Source: Ovis canadensis (Eukaryota; Chordata; Mammalia; Artiodactyla; Bovidae). From it: 64,000 nt of DNA. Every line of letters begins with the position of its first letter. Position 1 is the first letter of the stretch. The position numbers and the translations under genes were made by a program. Location of the stretch: assembly GCF_042477335.2 (NCBI RefSeq), contig NC_091245.1, forward strand, positions 80,762,501 to 80,826,500. Direction: 5' to 3'. The notes beneath the pieces were generated by a model that was given only the letters and a program-made list of their open reading frames with translations, was not told the origin of the DNA and made no database searches. This document shows positions 23,014-35,390 of the stretch, piece after piece.

Positions 23014-24889
23014 AGAATTTTATCAATACTTTGATTTTTGGCTGTCTTCACTATTGTGATCAAAAGACTGTAAACCATCCCATAATATAGCCTATTTTAT
23101 TTCCTTGCTTTGCCTATTACCTCTCTTAAGATCTGAATCCCTTTCTTTGATATTTGGCTGATCTTCCCAATTTCCTCTGGATTTATTAATATAACTCATT
23201 TAGGCCTTTGCTTTTTTCTAGACAATGAATTTTGTCTCTGATCAATATCTTTTAATCTCCATCCTTCTTTGTCTTGTCAGTCTTGGATTTAGGAATTAAA
23301 TGCCTGGACAGACCAACCCATATTAAAAAAAAAAAATGAAGCAAATGAATTATAAGCAGAAGAAAGGGTGAGTGCTGAGGGGTGCATCAAATTAGAGAAG
23401 CATATGTCCCCATTCAAAAGGTGCAGTGGATATTCACATTATGTTAGATCCTCCATATTTTCAAGAGAAACCAGAAATCTGAGTTTTTAAAGGTTAACAA
23501 CTAATTTAAAATATTTAAAAATGTTGTGTGCAAGCCAACAGTTTTCAGACCAAACAACAGAGGTATGAGAGCCAGGTTTGGTTCTTTGGTTCCCAATATA
23601 GGATCTCATCTATAATCTCTTTAATGATTTTTCCCAGGAGTTATTGTACAAACAGTTCTGCAGGTGGCTCCTATTGACATCTCCTAGATGTCTTTAGAGA
23701 TCAGGCCAATTTAAGGCCTGCTTATGGTGGGATCATGTCTCATGTCTTTTTCCAGCTCCATCTGGCAAACAGCTCCCTCTGGTTCATAGAATTGCTGCCC
23801 AGCTGACTGCTGGCAACAGAGCAGATTTCCCCCAAAAAACAGAACACAGGATACTGCCCAACTCACTCTGTGACAGGGATGGAGCTGTCTAAATTGAATA
23901 GTTCATGATGCCACAAGCTGGTATATAGCTCTGCAGCCACTTCCGCAGCGGCAACAGAGTGCATCTGTCATGCAGAATCTGCAGACATCAATACTATTGT
24001 TATCTTAGGCACTAGGATTTTATTTTCCACAATACTTTATTTACTTCATTGGACATTATTGTATTTTCTCTGCCTAACTTGGGCTGTGAGATGGAATCAT
24101 CAGCAGGTGCTTTAAATTGTTCTCTTGATGATTGCGTCTATTTCTGGTATCGTTTTATCACTGAAGTACTGCTTTGGGTTTCAGTTCTGCTGGTCAGACC
24201 TGTGTTGATCTACCCTGCAGAAGTTTCAGTGAGCCTCTGAGGCATTTCTTGCTATTTTATTCCTTGTTTCTAATGTGTCAGGCCAGGTTGGGCAGTAGCC
24301 TGCGGGGCTGCAGCTTGTTTCAGAGAAAGCTTCTGAACTACACCAGAAAATGGTTTGATGGAGTCAAAGAAAGAAGAAAAATTAATTTTGAACACACTCT
24401 ATAAGAAAAATACTCAGTGCTTTTGTCTTTCAATTTTTTTTTTGAATCAGATTTATCATATTGTCATTATCATAATGATATCCTTAACGTACTTTGTCTC
24501 TTTCCCTGTTATTGAGGGAGATAGTTTCTATACATATTTTCAGTCTCCTACTGAAGGTTATTAACTCACAAAAACCTAACTGGCATCCTCATCAAGGTTA
24601 GAACCCCTGCCATAGATTACCTCAGGTTCCTGTATTTTGCCCATCACCAAAATTACTTACTTACTGTTGTTATTATTATTGTTAGCATCAAATTTTCATT
24701 TTAAAAATATATCTACCTTTAAAAAATAAATAAAATTGAAAATATATCTACCTTTAAAGTTTCAAAGGTCATCACCTTTGATGATGACATCACGTTCAAA
24801 GGCTATGAATGTCTGTCTGATTCGCTGCTGTATACCTAGAAGGACTGATAAATAAGGCATTTCTCAACTGAATTGGTTACACTTGTACG
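23014..24889. other. intergenic, no gene recognised
   Basis: 1.9 kb without a supported family. It holds a duplicated AATATATCTACCTTTAAA unit near 24705-24757 and a small inverted repeat at 24763-24780. Confidence 0.5.
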
Positions 24890-25018
24890 TGTGCTTACCT
24901 CACCACTCAGTCATGTCTCACTCTTCCTGGCCCTGAGGACTGTAGCCTACCAGGCTCCTCTGTCCATGGAATTTTTCAGGTGAGAATACTGGGATAGGTT
25001 GCCAGTTTCTCCTCCTGT
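24890..25018 (-). repeat. Bov-tA SINE, 3' half
   Basis: Reversed copy from ACCTCACCACTCAGTCATG to GGTTGCCAGTTTCTCCTCC; it stops before the tRNA-like half. Confidence 0.82.
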
Positions 25019-25389
25019 TACATATTTGCTGTTTAATTTCATATGGTTCATTAATATTTAGCCTCTGTTTGCCAACCACTATTTTATAACTGCCCTGGGC
25101 AAAACAGCTCACTTCGCTCTCTGTGTGCAGTACTTGGTCATCTCTTCTGTTTCTATCCATTGTGCCTCTTCCTCTCATATCTAAAGTGTAAGGTAGAAAA
25201 TTAATTAATTTATTCATCACTAGTTTAATATTGGTAGCTAGAAGCCAGTTTTATGTATTGTTAGTGCGTGATCCAGAAATTTTAAGTTTCTAGCAGTTCA
25301 GCCCAAATTTCTCTCATCTAAGAACATAGACCTGGCAGTTTATACTTATGAGCCTTTCATCTATTTAATTACTCAAACAGAAACAAATA
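25019..25389. other. intergenic, nothing recognised
   Basis: No coding or repeat signal that I can name. Confidence 0.35.
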
Positions 25390-25806
25390 TTTGTTTAATA
25401 TTTAATATTAGTTTGCTAAGACTATTCTGAGTCACAGACTGAATGGTTGCAATAACGGGAAATTATTATCTCACAATTCTGGAGAAGAGAAGACAAAAGT
25501 TAAGACAGTGGCTCTTTCTGATAGCTCTGAGGAAAAGATCTATTCCAAGCTTCTCTCCGTGGCTTGTAGACAGTTGTCTTTTCCCTTTGTCTCCTCACAT
25601 TTTCTTCCCTCTATATTTGTCTCTGTGTTCAAATTTCTCTTTTTCATAAGGACATCAGTGCTATTAGACTAGGACCTTCCTAATAACTTCATATTAAATT
25701 GAATACCTCTGTAAAGATCTTCTCTTCCAATAAGATTATATTGTGATGGATGGTGGTTAAGAGTCCAATGGATGAATTCTTGGAGGACATAATTCAACTC
25801 ATAACA
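25390..25806 (-). mobile_element. MaLR (MLT1/MST-like) LTR, antisense
   Basis: Reversed landmarks in order: TAGTTTGCTAAGACTATTCT, ATTATTATCTCACAATTCTG, TTTTCATAAGGACATCAGTG, ACCTCTGTAAAGATC and GAGGACATAATTCAACTCAT. Confidence 0.68.
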
Positions 25807-26374
25807 AATCTATATCATTAGAACTAATGTTTAGATTCTAGGGAATTTATATTTTATACTCTCATTGGGGAGATCAAACTACCACTCATTAAACAGAAGT
25901 ATATGATATGAAGAATTACACATCCAAGAGCTGAAATGGTGTGGAACATATGTTTATACTGTAGGAGTTCAGAAATTAAGAACAGCTGTGTGCACTAGAG
26001 TAATCAGGAAGCATCTGAGACTAATAAAAATAAAATCTTAGTAAAACTAAAGCTGAATAAAAATAGAGTTTGGTTAGGTATAAAATATAGAAAAAGGCAT
26101 AAAGGTAGGAGATATAGGTGAGAGTACAAAAGTATAAATGATTAAAAATGTAGACATATTCATGTAAGAGTGAGTAGATCTGGCTCAAGTAGAGGAAGCG
26201 TGTTGAGGACAAATGGAAAAGGAGGTTAAGTTAGATAAAAAATGAAGGTTAAACTAGATGGAGGTCATTGGATTTGAAATCTTGGGAGCAAACTTTACTT
26301 TTGATGAGATATGAAATAGCCATTGAAAGATTTTAAGCAGGAGACTGACAGTGAGTGTACTAGAATAGGGGGTC
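25807..26374. other. intergenic, nothing firmly recognised
   Basis: AG-rich stretch; GCCATTGAAAGATTTTAAGC near 26320 resembles an ancient dispersed repeat that I cannot name. Confidence 0.35.
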
Positions 26375-26574
26375 TTCAGGGTCTTTTATACCTCCCCATA
26401 TCTACTTACTTTGTCATGTGACTTTACAGCCCCTCCCATTAGGGGGTCAAGACTATTTTCTTTTTCCAGTGAGTCTGATGGTATGTTGACTTACTTTGAC
26501 CAAACAGATGTGGCCTAATTTACACCACAGAAGTTTTGATCCTGGCCTAAAATTAATGGTTTTGTATACTTTCT
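26375..26574 (+). mobile_element. MLT1-like LTR, left part (split by BovB)
   Basis: CCCCTCCCATTAGGGGGTCA and TGACTTACTTTGACCAAACA fit the 5' half of an MLT1-type LTR. The element breaks at the BovB duplication and resumes at 27228. Confidence 0.5.
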
Positions 26575-27227
26575 TTCCAGTCCCATCACTTCATGGCAAA
26601 TAGATAGGGAAACAGTGGAAACAGTGGAAACAGTGGCTGACTTTATTTTTCTGGGCTCCAAAATCACTGCAGATGCTGACGACAGCCATGAAATTAAAAG
26701 ACGCTTACTCCTTGGAAGGAAAGTGATGACCAACATAGAAAGAATGTTAAACAACAGAGACATTACTTTGCCAAAAAGGCTATGGTTTTTCCAGTGGTTG
26801 TGTATGGATGTGAGAGTTGGACTATAAAGAAAGCTGAGAGCTGAAGAATTGATGCTTTTGAACTGTGGTGTTGGAGAAGACTCTTGAGAGTGCCTTGGAC
26901 TGCAAGAAGATCCAACCAGTCCATCCTAAAGGAGGTCATTCCTGGGTGCCCATTGGAAGGACTGATGTTGAAGCTGAAACTCCAATACTTTGGCCACCTG
27001 ATGCAAAGAACTGACTCATTTGAAAAGACCCTGATGCTGGGAAAGTTTGAGGGCAGGAGGAGAAGGGGGCGACAGAGGATGAGATGGTTGGATGGCATCA
27101 CCTACTCCATGGACATGGGTTTGGGTGAACTCCAGGTGTTGGTCATGGACAGGGAGGCCTGGCGTGCTTCGGTTCACGGGGTCACAAAGAGTCGAACACG
27201 ACTGAGCAACTGAATTGAACTGAACTG
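26575..27227 (+). mobile_element. BovB (RTE) 3' fragment inside an LTR
   Basis: Forward copy with a 9-bp duplication ATACTTTCT at 26566-26574 and 27228-27236. A 30-bp deletion near 26780 removes the LVKA segment that other copies have. The open C-terminal frame 26884-27213 reaches the 3' stop. Confidence 0.93.
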
Positions 27228-27560
27228 ATACTTTCTCTCCCTCTGTTTCTGTCTGTCTCTCTTCCTCTATCTTATGTCTCCCTCTCTTTTCATCATCATT
27301 TGAAAAAGTCTGCAAGAGGATGAGAAACCATGTGAAGGAAATCCACCAACAGGTAGATCATTCTTGACAGGAACTCCCCAGCTGGCTAATCATTTGCCCA
27401 CAGTCAGCAGACATATGGGTAAGTCCAAGCAAGAACAGCCCAGCCAGATGCAGGCTAGAAAGATCTCCCATTTTTGCTCAGACTCATGAGTGATAATGAA
27501 AAGTAATATTTAAACCATTAAGTTTTGCAGTTGTTCATTAGCCAGCATTATTGTAATAGA
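27228..27560 (+). mobile_element. MLT1-like LTR, right part
   Basis: AAGTCCAAGCAAGAACAGCC, CCATTAAGTTTTGCAG and TTAGCCAGCATTATTG fit the 3' part of the same LTR interrupted at 26574. Confidence 0.5.
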
Positions 27561-28734
27561 AAACTTAGATGGTAACATTTGATTAATTAGAGATGGATGA
27601 ACGGGGCAGCAATAGTAGTATGGATTGGAGTGTTTGTGTGCACAGGTAAGAAGTAGAAGTGGATGATTGTGATAAGAAGTAATAGTTAATAAACTGACTC
27701 AAAAAAGAGCTCCAACTAGGTATGCTAATTGAGGTATTATTGTAAGACAGTCATGAAAAGCATTTTCAGAAGACTGATAAAACTCGTGAATTTTTAAAAA
27801 GTCATAAGTTAGAATTAAGGAATTTTATTTTTCTTTTTGCCAAATATTATAGATAAACTTTTGCTATTTCCTTTAGATATATTTCTAGAGTGAATTTTTA
27901 ATGGCTCAAATGAGATCTTTCCTTAAGCCAGTTCTTTCATCAGTTTACAAAAATATACCTGGCCATTTTTGGGTTTCAAGAACAGCAAATTAAACCACAT
28001 TCTACAAAATATGTGGCCATAGTATACTATTTTACAAAAATAAAGTCTTTGCTTGGGATGGTTGTTTTAAAATATAAACACCAAAGATACCCCACTTCCA
28101 GGGGAAGAAAGGTAGCTTTTTGTTACTATAACAGCTAAGAGGTTACATAAGAAAATTTTGGTCATTTAGTTAGTAGGATTTCCACATGCTTCAGTTTCAG
28201 AGTATGTCAAGGATAAAGCAAGATTAAACATTTCTGTCCAGACTGTTGACTTTCTGCCAGATTTTTAGTGCTTCCTCATACCTATCTTCTAACCTAAGCT
28301 AAATTCTTCCTATAAGCTGTTTTAAAGAATGTGCCATCCTAAGAGGGAAAGATCAAGTAAAATAAACATGGGAAGCACAGATGCATGTGTAACAACAATG
28401 AAAACATGGATTGTTTTTTCTTTAATAGTCAAATGTAGCAAGAAGTGGAGATAAATTTTTAACATTATAGCTAAATGTTCATGAATATACATGTGTCAAG
28501 GATAAAAGAAGGGCAATCTTAAGTCATTTTAAAGCATCTCTCATAGAGCGAATTAGGCAATTTTACTTTATTTAGGTCTATGTTTATAGATGTGTGTGTG
28601 TGTGTGTGTATACATAAAACTTTGCTTCACAAAATCTCCTTATAAAAATTATGTCTTGTTCATAAAAAGCTCCTCTCAGACAAAGCATCCATTAAAACAG
28701 AGAACAAATAAGTGCTTGCCAGAAGGGTGAAGGT
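27561..28734. other. intergenic, no gene; short (TG)n at about 28592-28611
   Basis: AT-rich, no coding signal, no family recognised. Confidence 0.5.
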
Positions 28735-29375
28735 GAGGGGACTAATGAAATAAGTGGGGGAGAATAAAAGGTACAAACTCCCAGTTACAAAATAACTGAG
28801 TCATAGGGATGAAATATATAGCCTGGGGAATATAGTCAATAATTTGTAACATCTTTGAACGGTAGAGATGGTAACTAAACTTATCACTGCAACCCTTTGT
28901 AGCTGTATAGAAATATTGAATCACTGTGTTACACACCAGGAAATATCATAGTGTTGTAGGTCAATTATACTTAAAAGTCAAACAAGCAAATAAAGAAGCT
29001 CATAGAAAAAGAGATCATATTTGTGGTTACCAGAAGTGGGGATGAGGAGAGAGAGGGACTGGATGAAGATGGTCAAAAGATACAGACTTCCAGTTATAAG
29101 ATAAGTAGGTACTAGGGATGTAATATACAATGCAATAAATAACATTAACACCACACCATATTATTTACGAAAGTTTTATGGGAGTAAACCCTAAAAGTTC
29201 TTATCACAAGGGCAAATATTTTTTTCTTTTATTTTGTATCTATATGAGATGATGGATGTTCTCTAAACTTACTGTGGTAATCACTTCATGATGTCTGCAA
29301 GTCAGATCATCATGCTGTATACCTTAAACTTTAACAGTGCTATATGTCAGTTATGTCTCAATAAAACTGGAAGAA
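28735..29375 (+). mobile_element. L1 3' UTR remnants, two partial copies in tandem
   Basis: The same ordered phrases occur twice: CAAACTCCCAGTTACAAAAT near 28773 and CAGACTTCCAGTTATAAGAT near 29084, each followed by a TAGGGATG-type block and a Tyr/Cys-rich-looking end. The second copy ends with TCAATAAAACTGG, an L1-type 3' terminus. Confidence 0.65.
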
Positions 29376-30102
29376 AAAATAAAAACCAAAATCATTTAAT
29401 TAGGTGAAAATAGGTGAGTGAAGAGGAACAGATGAAGTAGAAATGATGTCTTCTTTGTCTCCCTTTGATTCTTTTCTTCTCCTGATTCTCCAAAGATCGA
29501 CATCTATATCTTAGCTTGCATTTTGTTCAACAGATGTTTTGTTTAACTATAACAATGTGGAAACATCAGGAGTCCCAATGAGTCAGAAGACAGTGCATAG
29601 AACTTTCACATAGATTTGCATCACTGTGAAGGATTCTTGCTGAGAAACCTTACATAATTACACCAGTATACAAAACTAACCTATCCTTGGGTCTGCTTTT
29701 GCATGCTTTATTTGAATTAAGTTACTAGAATTAGCTTGAAGAACTTCTGTCTTTGACTTGTGGTATTTATTTTATGATTCATCATTTATTTTTTGTTACA
29801 GATGAAAAATTTATAGGGAAATGACTAATTGCCATGCTCTTTGCTTGGCATGGTGAAAGGACTGATATATTTGTAAAGCTTGTTCCCAATTGTATGTGAT
29901 GATTAACACAAAGACATACACAGAGTGGAAGCTACATTTACATCAAATATATGAAAGATCATCTTAAAAGTCTATGCTTTCTGCATTTAAAAATTGTTTT
30001 TTCACTTAGAAATATGTTAGGAACAGCATCCCATGTCACTAAATCTTCTAATTCTGATTTTAACAACTTTATCATTCAATCTACAAATGCACTATGCTTT
30101 GT
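29376..30102. other. intergenic, nothing recognised
   Basis: No supported gene or family. Confidence 0.4.
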
Positions 30103-30291
30103 TACTTACTCAGTCGTGTCTGACTCTTTGCAACTCTGTGGACTGTAGCCCATCAGACTCCTTTTTCCATAGATTCTCCAGGCAAGAATACAGGAGTGGA
30201 TTGTCATGCCCTCCTCCAGGGATCTTACCATCCCAGGGATTGAACCTAGGACTCCCAATTGCAGGTAGATTCTTTACCATCTGAGCCACCA
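30103..30291 (-). repeat. Bov-tA SINE
   Basis: Reversed copy from TTACTCAGTCGTGTCTGACT to ACCATCTGAGCCACCAGATG. Confidence 0.88.
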
Positions 30292-30483
30292 GATGAAATA
30301 CATTCTAAAATGAAATATTACATATTAGGGTGTTCAGAATGAGTACTCATTTGCAAATGTTATTTCTTTCTCATGTTAGGTGCCTATGGATACGAGAAAG
30401 CAAGAGAAAAGGGGAGGGTGTGAATATACTTTTTGTTAGCAGTAAAATAAACAAAAACAAAAAAGACAATGTTATAGGTGATA

Positions 30484-31205
30484 AGTGAAAGAGGAGAGCA
30501 AAAAAGTTGGCTTAAAGCTCAACATTCAGAAAACGAAGATCATAGCATCCGGTCCCATCACTTCATGGGAAATAGATGGGAAACAGTGGAAACAGTGTCA
30601 GACTTTATTTTGGGGGGCTCCAAAATCACTGCAGATGGTGACTGCAGCCATGAAATTGAAAGACGCTTACTCCTTGGAAGAAAAGTTATGACCAACCTAG
30701 ATAGCATATTCAAAAGCAGAGACATTACTTTGCTGACTAAGGTCCATCTAGTCAAGGCTATGGTTTTTCCTGTGATCATGTATGGATGTGAGAGTTGGAC
30801 TGTGAAGAAGGCTGAGCGCCGAAGAATTGATGCTTTTGAACTGTGGTGTTGGAGAAGACTCTTGAGAGTCCCTTGGACTGCAAGGAGATCCAACCAGTCC
30901 ATTCTGAAGGAGATCAGCCCTGGTATTTCTTAGGAAGGAATGATGCTAAAGCTGAAACTCCAGTACTTTGGCCACCTCATGCGAAGAGTTGACTCATTGG
31001 AAAAGACTCTGATGCTGGGAGCGATTGGGGGCAGGAGGAGAAGGGGACGACAGAGGATGAGATGGCTGGATGGCATCATGGACTCGATGGACATGAGTCT
31101 GAGTGAACTCCGGGAGATGGTGATGGACAGGGAGGCCCGGTGTGCTGCGATTTATGGGGTCGCAAAGAGTCGGACACGACTGAGCGACTGAACTGAACTG
31201 AACTG
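30484..31205 (+). mobile_element. BovB (RTE) 3' fragment
   Basis: Forward copy with a 10-bp perfect duplication ATAGGTGATA at 30474-30483 and 31206-31215. The frame 30478-30933 spans the reverse-transcriptase C-terminus to a TAG. The last part (30940-31191) is open to the natural 3' end. Low divergence. Confidence 0.94.
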
Positions 31206-31215
31206 ATAGGTGATA

Positions 31216-32597
31216 GGAAGCCACTGAACAATTTTATATGTTGCATTTGGGAATATGGGTATCCAGAAGTAGGAGATCATACAGGAAGTTATTAAAATTT
31301 TGTGGTGAAAAATCGTTACTACCCAAACTCAAGCAGTATCAACAAAGATAAAAGGTAGACAAGGTGTGAAAGATTTTCTAAAAAAGAAAATTAAGGAAAA
31401 TAGAGGACTGATATGAAAGAACAGACAGCAATTCATAGTGACTTTGAACGTCTTTGGCCCAAGTGACTTTGTGGATAGAGGTGTCTTTGAGATTAAGAGC
31501 ACAAGAAAAGGAGCAGGTTTTGACACACTGAGTTGTCATCTCTGAGAAAATGCACTTTGGATTGGTGAATATTCCTTTATTTGTAATCTTGAAAAATTTT
31601 TATGGTCAGGTGATAAGTTCAACTTTACTGAATTGAAGAATGGGTCAGAAAGTAGAAACAGTGTTTCTATCTATCTATAACATATCTAACAATATATCTA
31701 TAGAAAGTTTGACTTTGATGAGCAGATAATAGAGGACATTTAGATATGATTTCTTCATTTGCCCATTTTTATATTTAGATAGATATTGAGTGCCTACATG
31801 CCCTAATATGTTTATAGCTAGATTATATTCTTTTCAAATTAATAATATAAAATTATTTCAAGGCCTCCCATCCATTTACTTATTCCTTATGTTCCAACTT
31901 TTACTTATAAAGTTTCAATATCAACAGACAAAACTATAATAATTGTTTTATCAGTTAATTTTTCTTTCTATAAATGTATATCCTCTGTGGTTGATAATGT
32001 AGATGAACTTTTATTTATATAGGAGACAGCCATTTACCCATAATGTTGTAAACATGTCCTGTTTAAGCAATCACAAATTATTTTCATAAGTAATCCTACC
32101 ATAATATGTGTGATACAAAGCCAGTTGATAAGATTGTGTCAGATGTCTTTATTTTTTTCCTTACTGAAACCCGTTGGCGTTTCAGATTTTAGTAGACACA
32201 AGGTTTCTTTTCTATTATATTATGATATATGTTCTTAAGAGCTATGCAACTATAACTTATTTGCATGTGTATACAGTGAAAGGCTCTGGGATATTTTAAA
32301 TATTATAAAATATAGTCATTTATTCTCTCAAATTTTTTTATATGTGTCTCTTCCTCTTAAATCATGGAAGTATAACTATTGTAATCTAAATCTGTATTAC
32401 CACTCACTTCAATTTTCACAATCATTCAATAAAGTTTCATTTAATAGTTATTACCTGGCTCATCTTACAGATCCATCCAACATAGAATGCCTACTAGGTA
32501 GATACTATAAAAACTGCCCAAAATAATAGTTCTAAATACAACTTTCATTGTGACTATCTAACTCAAGAATAAGCATTCATTTAAAATTATTCACTGC
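31216..32597. other. intergenic, AT-rich, nothing recognised
   Basis: 1.4 kb with no gene, SINE or L1 text that I can identify. Confidence 0.5.
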
Positions 32598-33149
32598 ATG
32601 TACATCAAGGCTGTATATCGTCACCCTGCTTATTTAACTTATATGCAGAGTATATCATGAGAAACGTTGGACTGGAAGAAACACACGCTGGAATCAAGAT
32701 TGCTGGTAGAAATATCAATAACCTCGGATATGCAGATGACATCACCCTTATGGCAGAAAGTGAAGAGGAGCTAAAAAAAGCCTCTTGATGAAAGTGAAAG
32801 AGGAGAGCGACAAATTTGGCTTAAAGCTCAACATTCAGAAAATGAAGATCATGGCATCCGGTCCCATCACTTCATGGGAAATAGATGGGGAAACAGTGGA
32901 AACAGTGTCAGACTTTAATTGTTTGGGCTCCAAAATCACTGCAGATGGTGACTGCAGCCATGAAATATAAAAGATGCTTACTCCTTGGAAGAAAAGTTAT
33001 GACCAACCTAGATAGTATATTCAAAAGCAGAGACATTACTTTGCTGACTAAGGTCCTTCTAGTCAAGGCTATGGTTTTTCCTGTGATCATGTATGGATGT
33101 GAGAGTTGGACTGTGAAGAAGGCTTAGGGCCGAAGAATTGATGCTTTTG
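32598..33149 (+). mobile_element. BovB (RTE) fragment, left part (split by L1)
   Basis: It starts in the reverse-transcriptase core (TACATCAAGGCTGTATATCG). The catalytic tyrosine-alanine-Asp-Asp codons are present as TATGCAGATGAC near 32728, with the leucine-arginine before it changed. It is cut at 33149 by an L1; the remainder is at 35012. Confidence 0.93.
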
Positions 33150-35011
33150 TTTTTTTTTTAATTTTTTAATTTTTTTTATTTGTAGAAAATTACTTTATTG
33201 CCCCCCATGAAATACAAAACAGGGTAATATTTATGTACATGTTAAGACAAAGGAGTTCCTTGAAGAGTTAGTTAGATGTAATTGACTAAAGCATAGTTTT
33301 AGGAAACATTGCGTTCATTGCCTCAAAATTTTTTTTCTTTAATTTAATTTACAATACTGTATTGGTTTTGCCATACATTGACATGAATCCACCACGGGTG
33401 TACATGCGTTCCCAAACATGAACCCCCCACCCACCTCCCTCCCCATAACGTCTCTCTGGGTCATCCCCATGCACCAGCCCCAAGCATGCTGTATCCTGCG
33501 TCAGACATATACTGGCGATTCGATTCTTACATGATAGTATACATGTTAGAATGCCATTCTCCCAAATCATCCCACCCTCTCCCTCTCCCTCTGAGTCCAA
33601 AAGTCCGTTATACACATCTGTGTCTCTTTCCCTGTCTTGCATACAGGGTCGTCATTGCCATCTTTCTAAATTCCATATGTATGTGTTAGTATACTGTATT
33701 GGTGTTTTTCTTTCTGGCTTACTTCACTCTGTATAATTGGCTCCAGTTTCATCCATCTCATCAGAACTGATTCAAATGAATTCTTTTTAACGGCTGAGTA
33801 ATAGTCCATTGTGTATATGTACCACAGCTTTCTTATCCATTCATCTGCTGATGGACATCTAGGTTGTTTCCATGTCCTGGCTATTATAAACAGTGCTGCA
33901 ATGAACATTGGGGTACATGTGTCTCTTTCAATTCTGGTTTCCTCGGTGTGTATGCCCAGAAGTGGGATTGCTGGGTCATAAGGTAGTTCTATTTGCAATT
34001 TTTTAAGGAATCTCCACACTGTTCTCCATAGTGGCTGTACTAGTTTGCATTCCCACCAACAGTGTAGGAGGGTTCCCTTTTCTCCACACCCTCTCCAGCA
34101 TTTATTGCTTGCAGATTTTTGGATCGCAGCCATTCTGACTGGTGTGAAGTGGTACCTCATTGTGGTTTTGATTTGCATTTCTCTAATAATGAGTGATGTT
34201 GAGCATCTTTTCATGTGTTTGTTAGCCATCCATATGTCTTCTTTGGAGAAATGTCTATTTAGTTCTTTGGCCCGTTTTTTGATTGGGTCGTTTATTTTTC
34301 TGGAATTGAGCTGCATAAGTTGGTTGTATATTTTTGAGATTAGTTGTTTGTCAGTTGCTTCATTTGCTATTATTTTCTCCCATTCAGAAGGCTGTCTTTT
34401 CACCTTGCTTATATTTTCCTTTGTTGTGCAGAAGCTTTTAATTTTAATTAGATCCCATTTGTTTATTTTTGCTTTTATTTCCAGTATTCTGGGAGCTGGA
34501 TCATAGAGGATCCTGCTGTGATTTATGTCTGAGAGTGTTTTGCCTATATTCTCCTCTAGGAGTTTTATAGTTTCTGGTCTTACATTTAGATCTTTAATCC
34601 ATTTTGAGTTTATTTTTGTGTATGGTGTTAGAAAGTGATCTAGTTTCATTCTTTTACAAGTGGTTGGCCAGTTTTCCCAGCACCACTTGTTAAAGAGATT
34701 GTCTTTACTCCACTGTATATTCTTGCCTCCTTTGTCAAAGATAAGATGTCCATATGTGTGTGGATTTATCTCTGGGCTTTCTCTTTTGTTCCATTGATCT
34801 ATATGTCTGTCTTTGTACCAGTACCATACTGTCTTGATGACTGTGGCTTTGTAGTAGAGCTTGAAGTCAGACAAGTTGATTCCTCCAGTTCCATTCTTCT
34901 TTCTCAAGATTGCTTTGGCTATTCGAGGTTTTTTGTATTTCCATACAAATCTTGAAATTATTTGTTCTAGTTCTGTGAAAAATATGGCTGGTAGCTTAAT
35001 AGGGATTGCGT
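33150..35011 (-). mobile_element. 5'-truncated L1 inserted into BovB
   Basis: A reversed poly-A tract starts at 33150. Next come the ruminant L1 3' UTR (33340-33660) and the C-terminal third of L1 ORF2, ending at the stop at 33666. A perfect 15-bp duplication GAATTGATGCTTTTG flanks it at 33135-33149 and 35012-35026. The ORF2 part has no stop or frameshift, which points to a young insertion. Confidence 0.96.
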
Positions 35012-35282
35012 GAATTGATGCTTTTGAATTGTGGTGTTGGAGAAGACTCTTGAGAGTCCCTTGGACTGCAAGGAGATCCAACCAGTCCATTCTGAAGGAG
35101 ATCAACCCTGGGATTTCTTTGGAAGGAATGATGCTAAAGCTGAAACTCCAGTACTTTGGCCACCTCATGCGAAGAGTTGACTCATTGGGAAAGACTCTGA
35201 TGCTGGGAGGGATTGGTGGCAGGAGGAGAAGAGGATGACCGAGGATGAGATGGCTGGATGGCATCACGGACTCGATGGACAT
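33666..35282 (-). pseudogene. L1 ORF2 C-terminus fused in frame to antisense BovB
   Basis: This open frame of 538 codons begins in the antisense of the BovB tail (first about 90 codons: [10 protein letters not shown] and on) and runs through the insertion junction near 35012 into L1 ORF2. The L1 part carries the usual C-terminal wording ([15 protein letters not shown], the zinc-knuckle-like [18 protein letters not shown], and YYSAVKKN near the end). The reverse-transcriptase core and endonuclease are missing, so it cannot act as an L1. It is a by-product of insertion unless transcription is shown. Confidence 0.85.
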
Positions 35283-35390
35283 GAGTCTGAGTGAACTCCG
35301 GGAGATGGTGATGGACAGGGAGGCCTGGCGTGCTGCAATTCATGGGGTCGCAAAGAGTCGGACACGATGGAGCGATTGAACTGACTGATC
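35012..35390 (+). mobile_element. BovB (RTE) fragment, right part
   Basis: It continues the copy of 32598-33149 after the L1, from AATTGTGGTGTTGGAGAAG to the 3' tail GAGCGATTGAACTGACTGA. It carries GGATGACCGAGG where other copies have GGACGACAGAGG. Confidence 0.93.
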
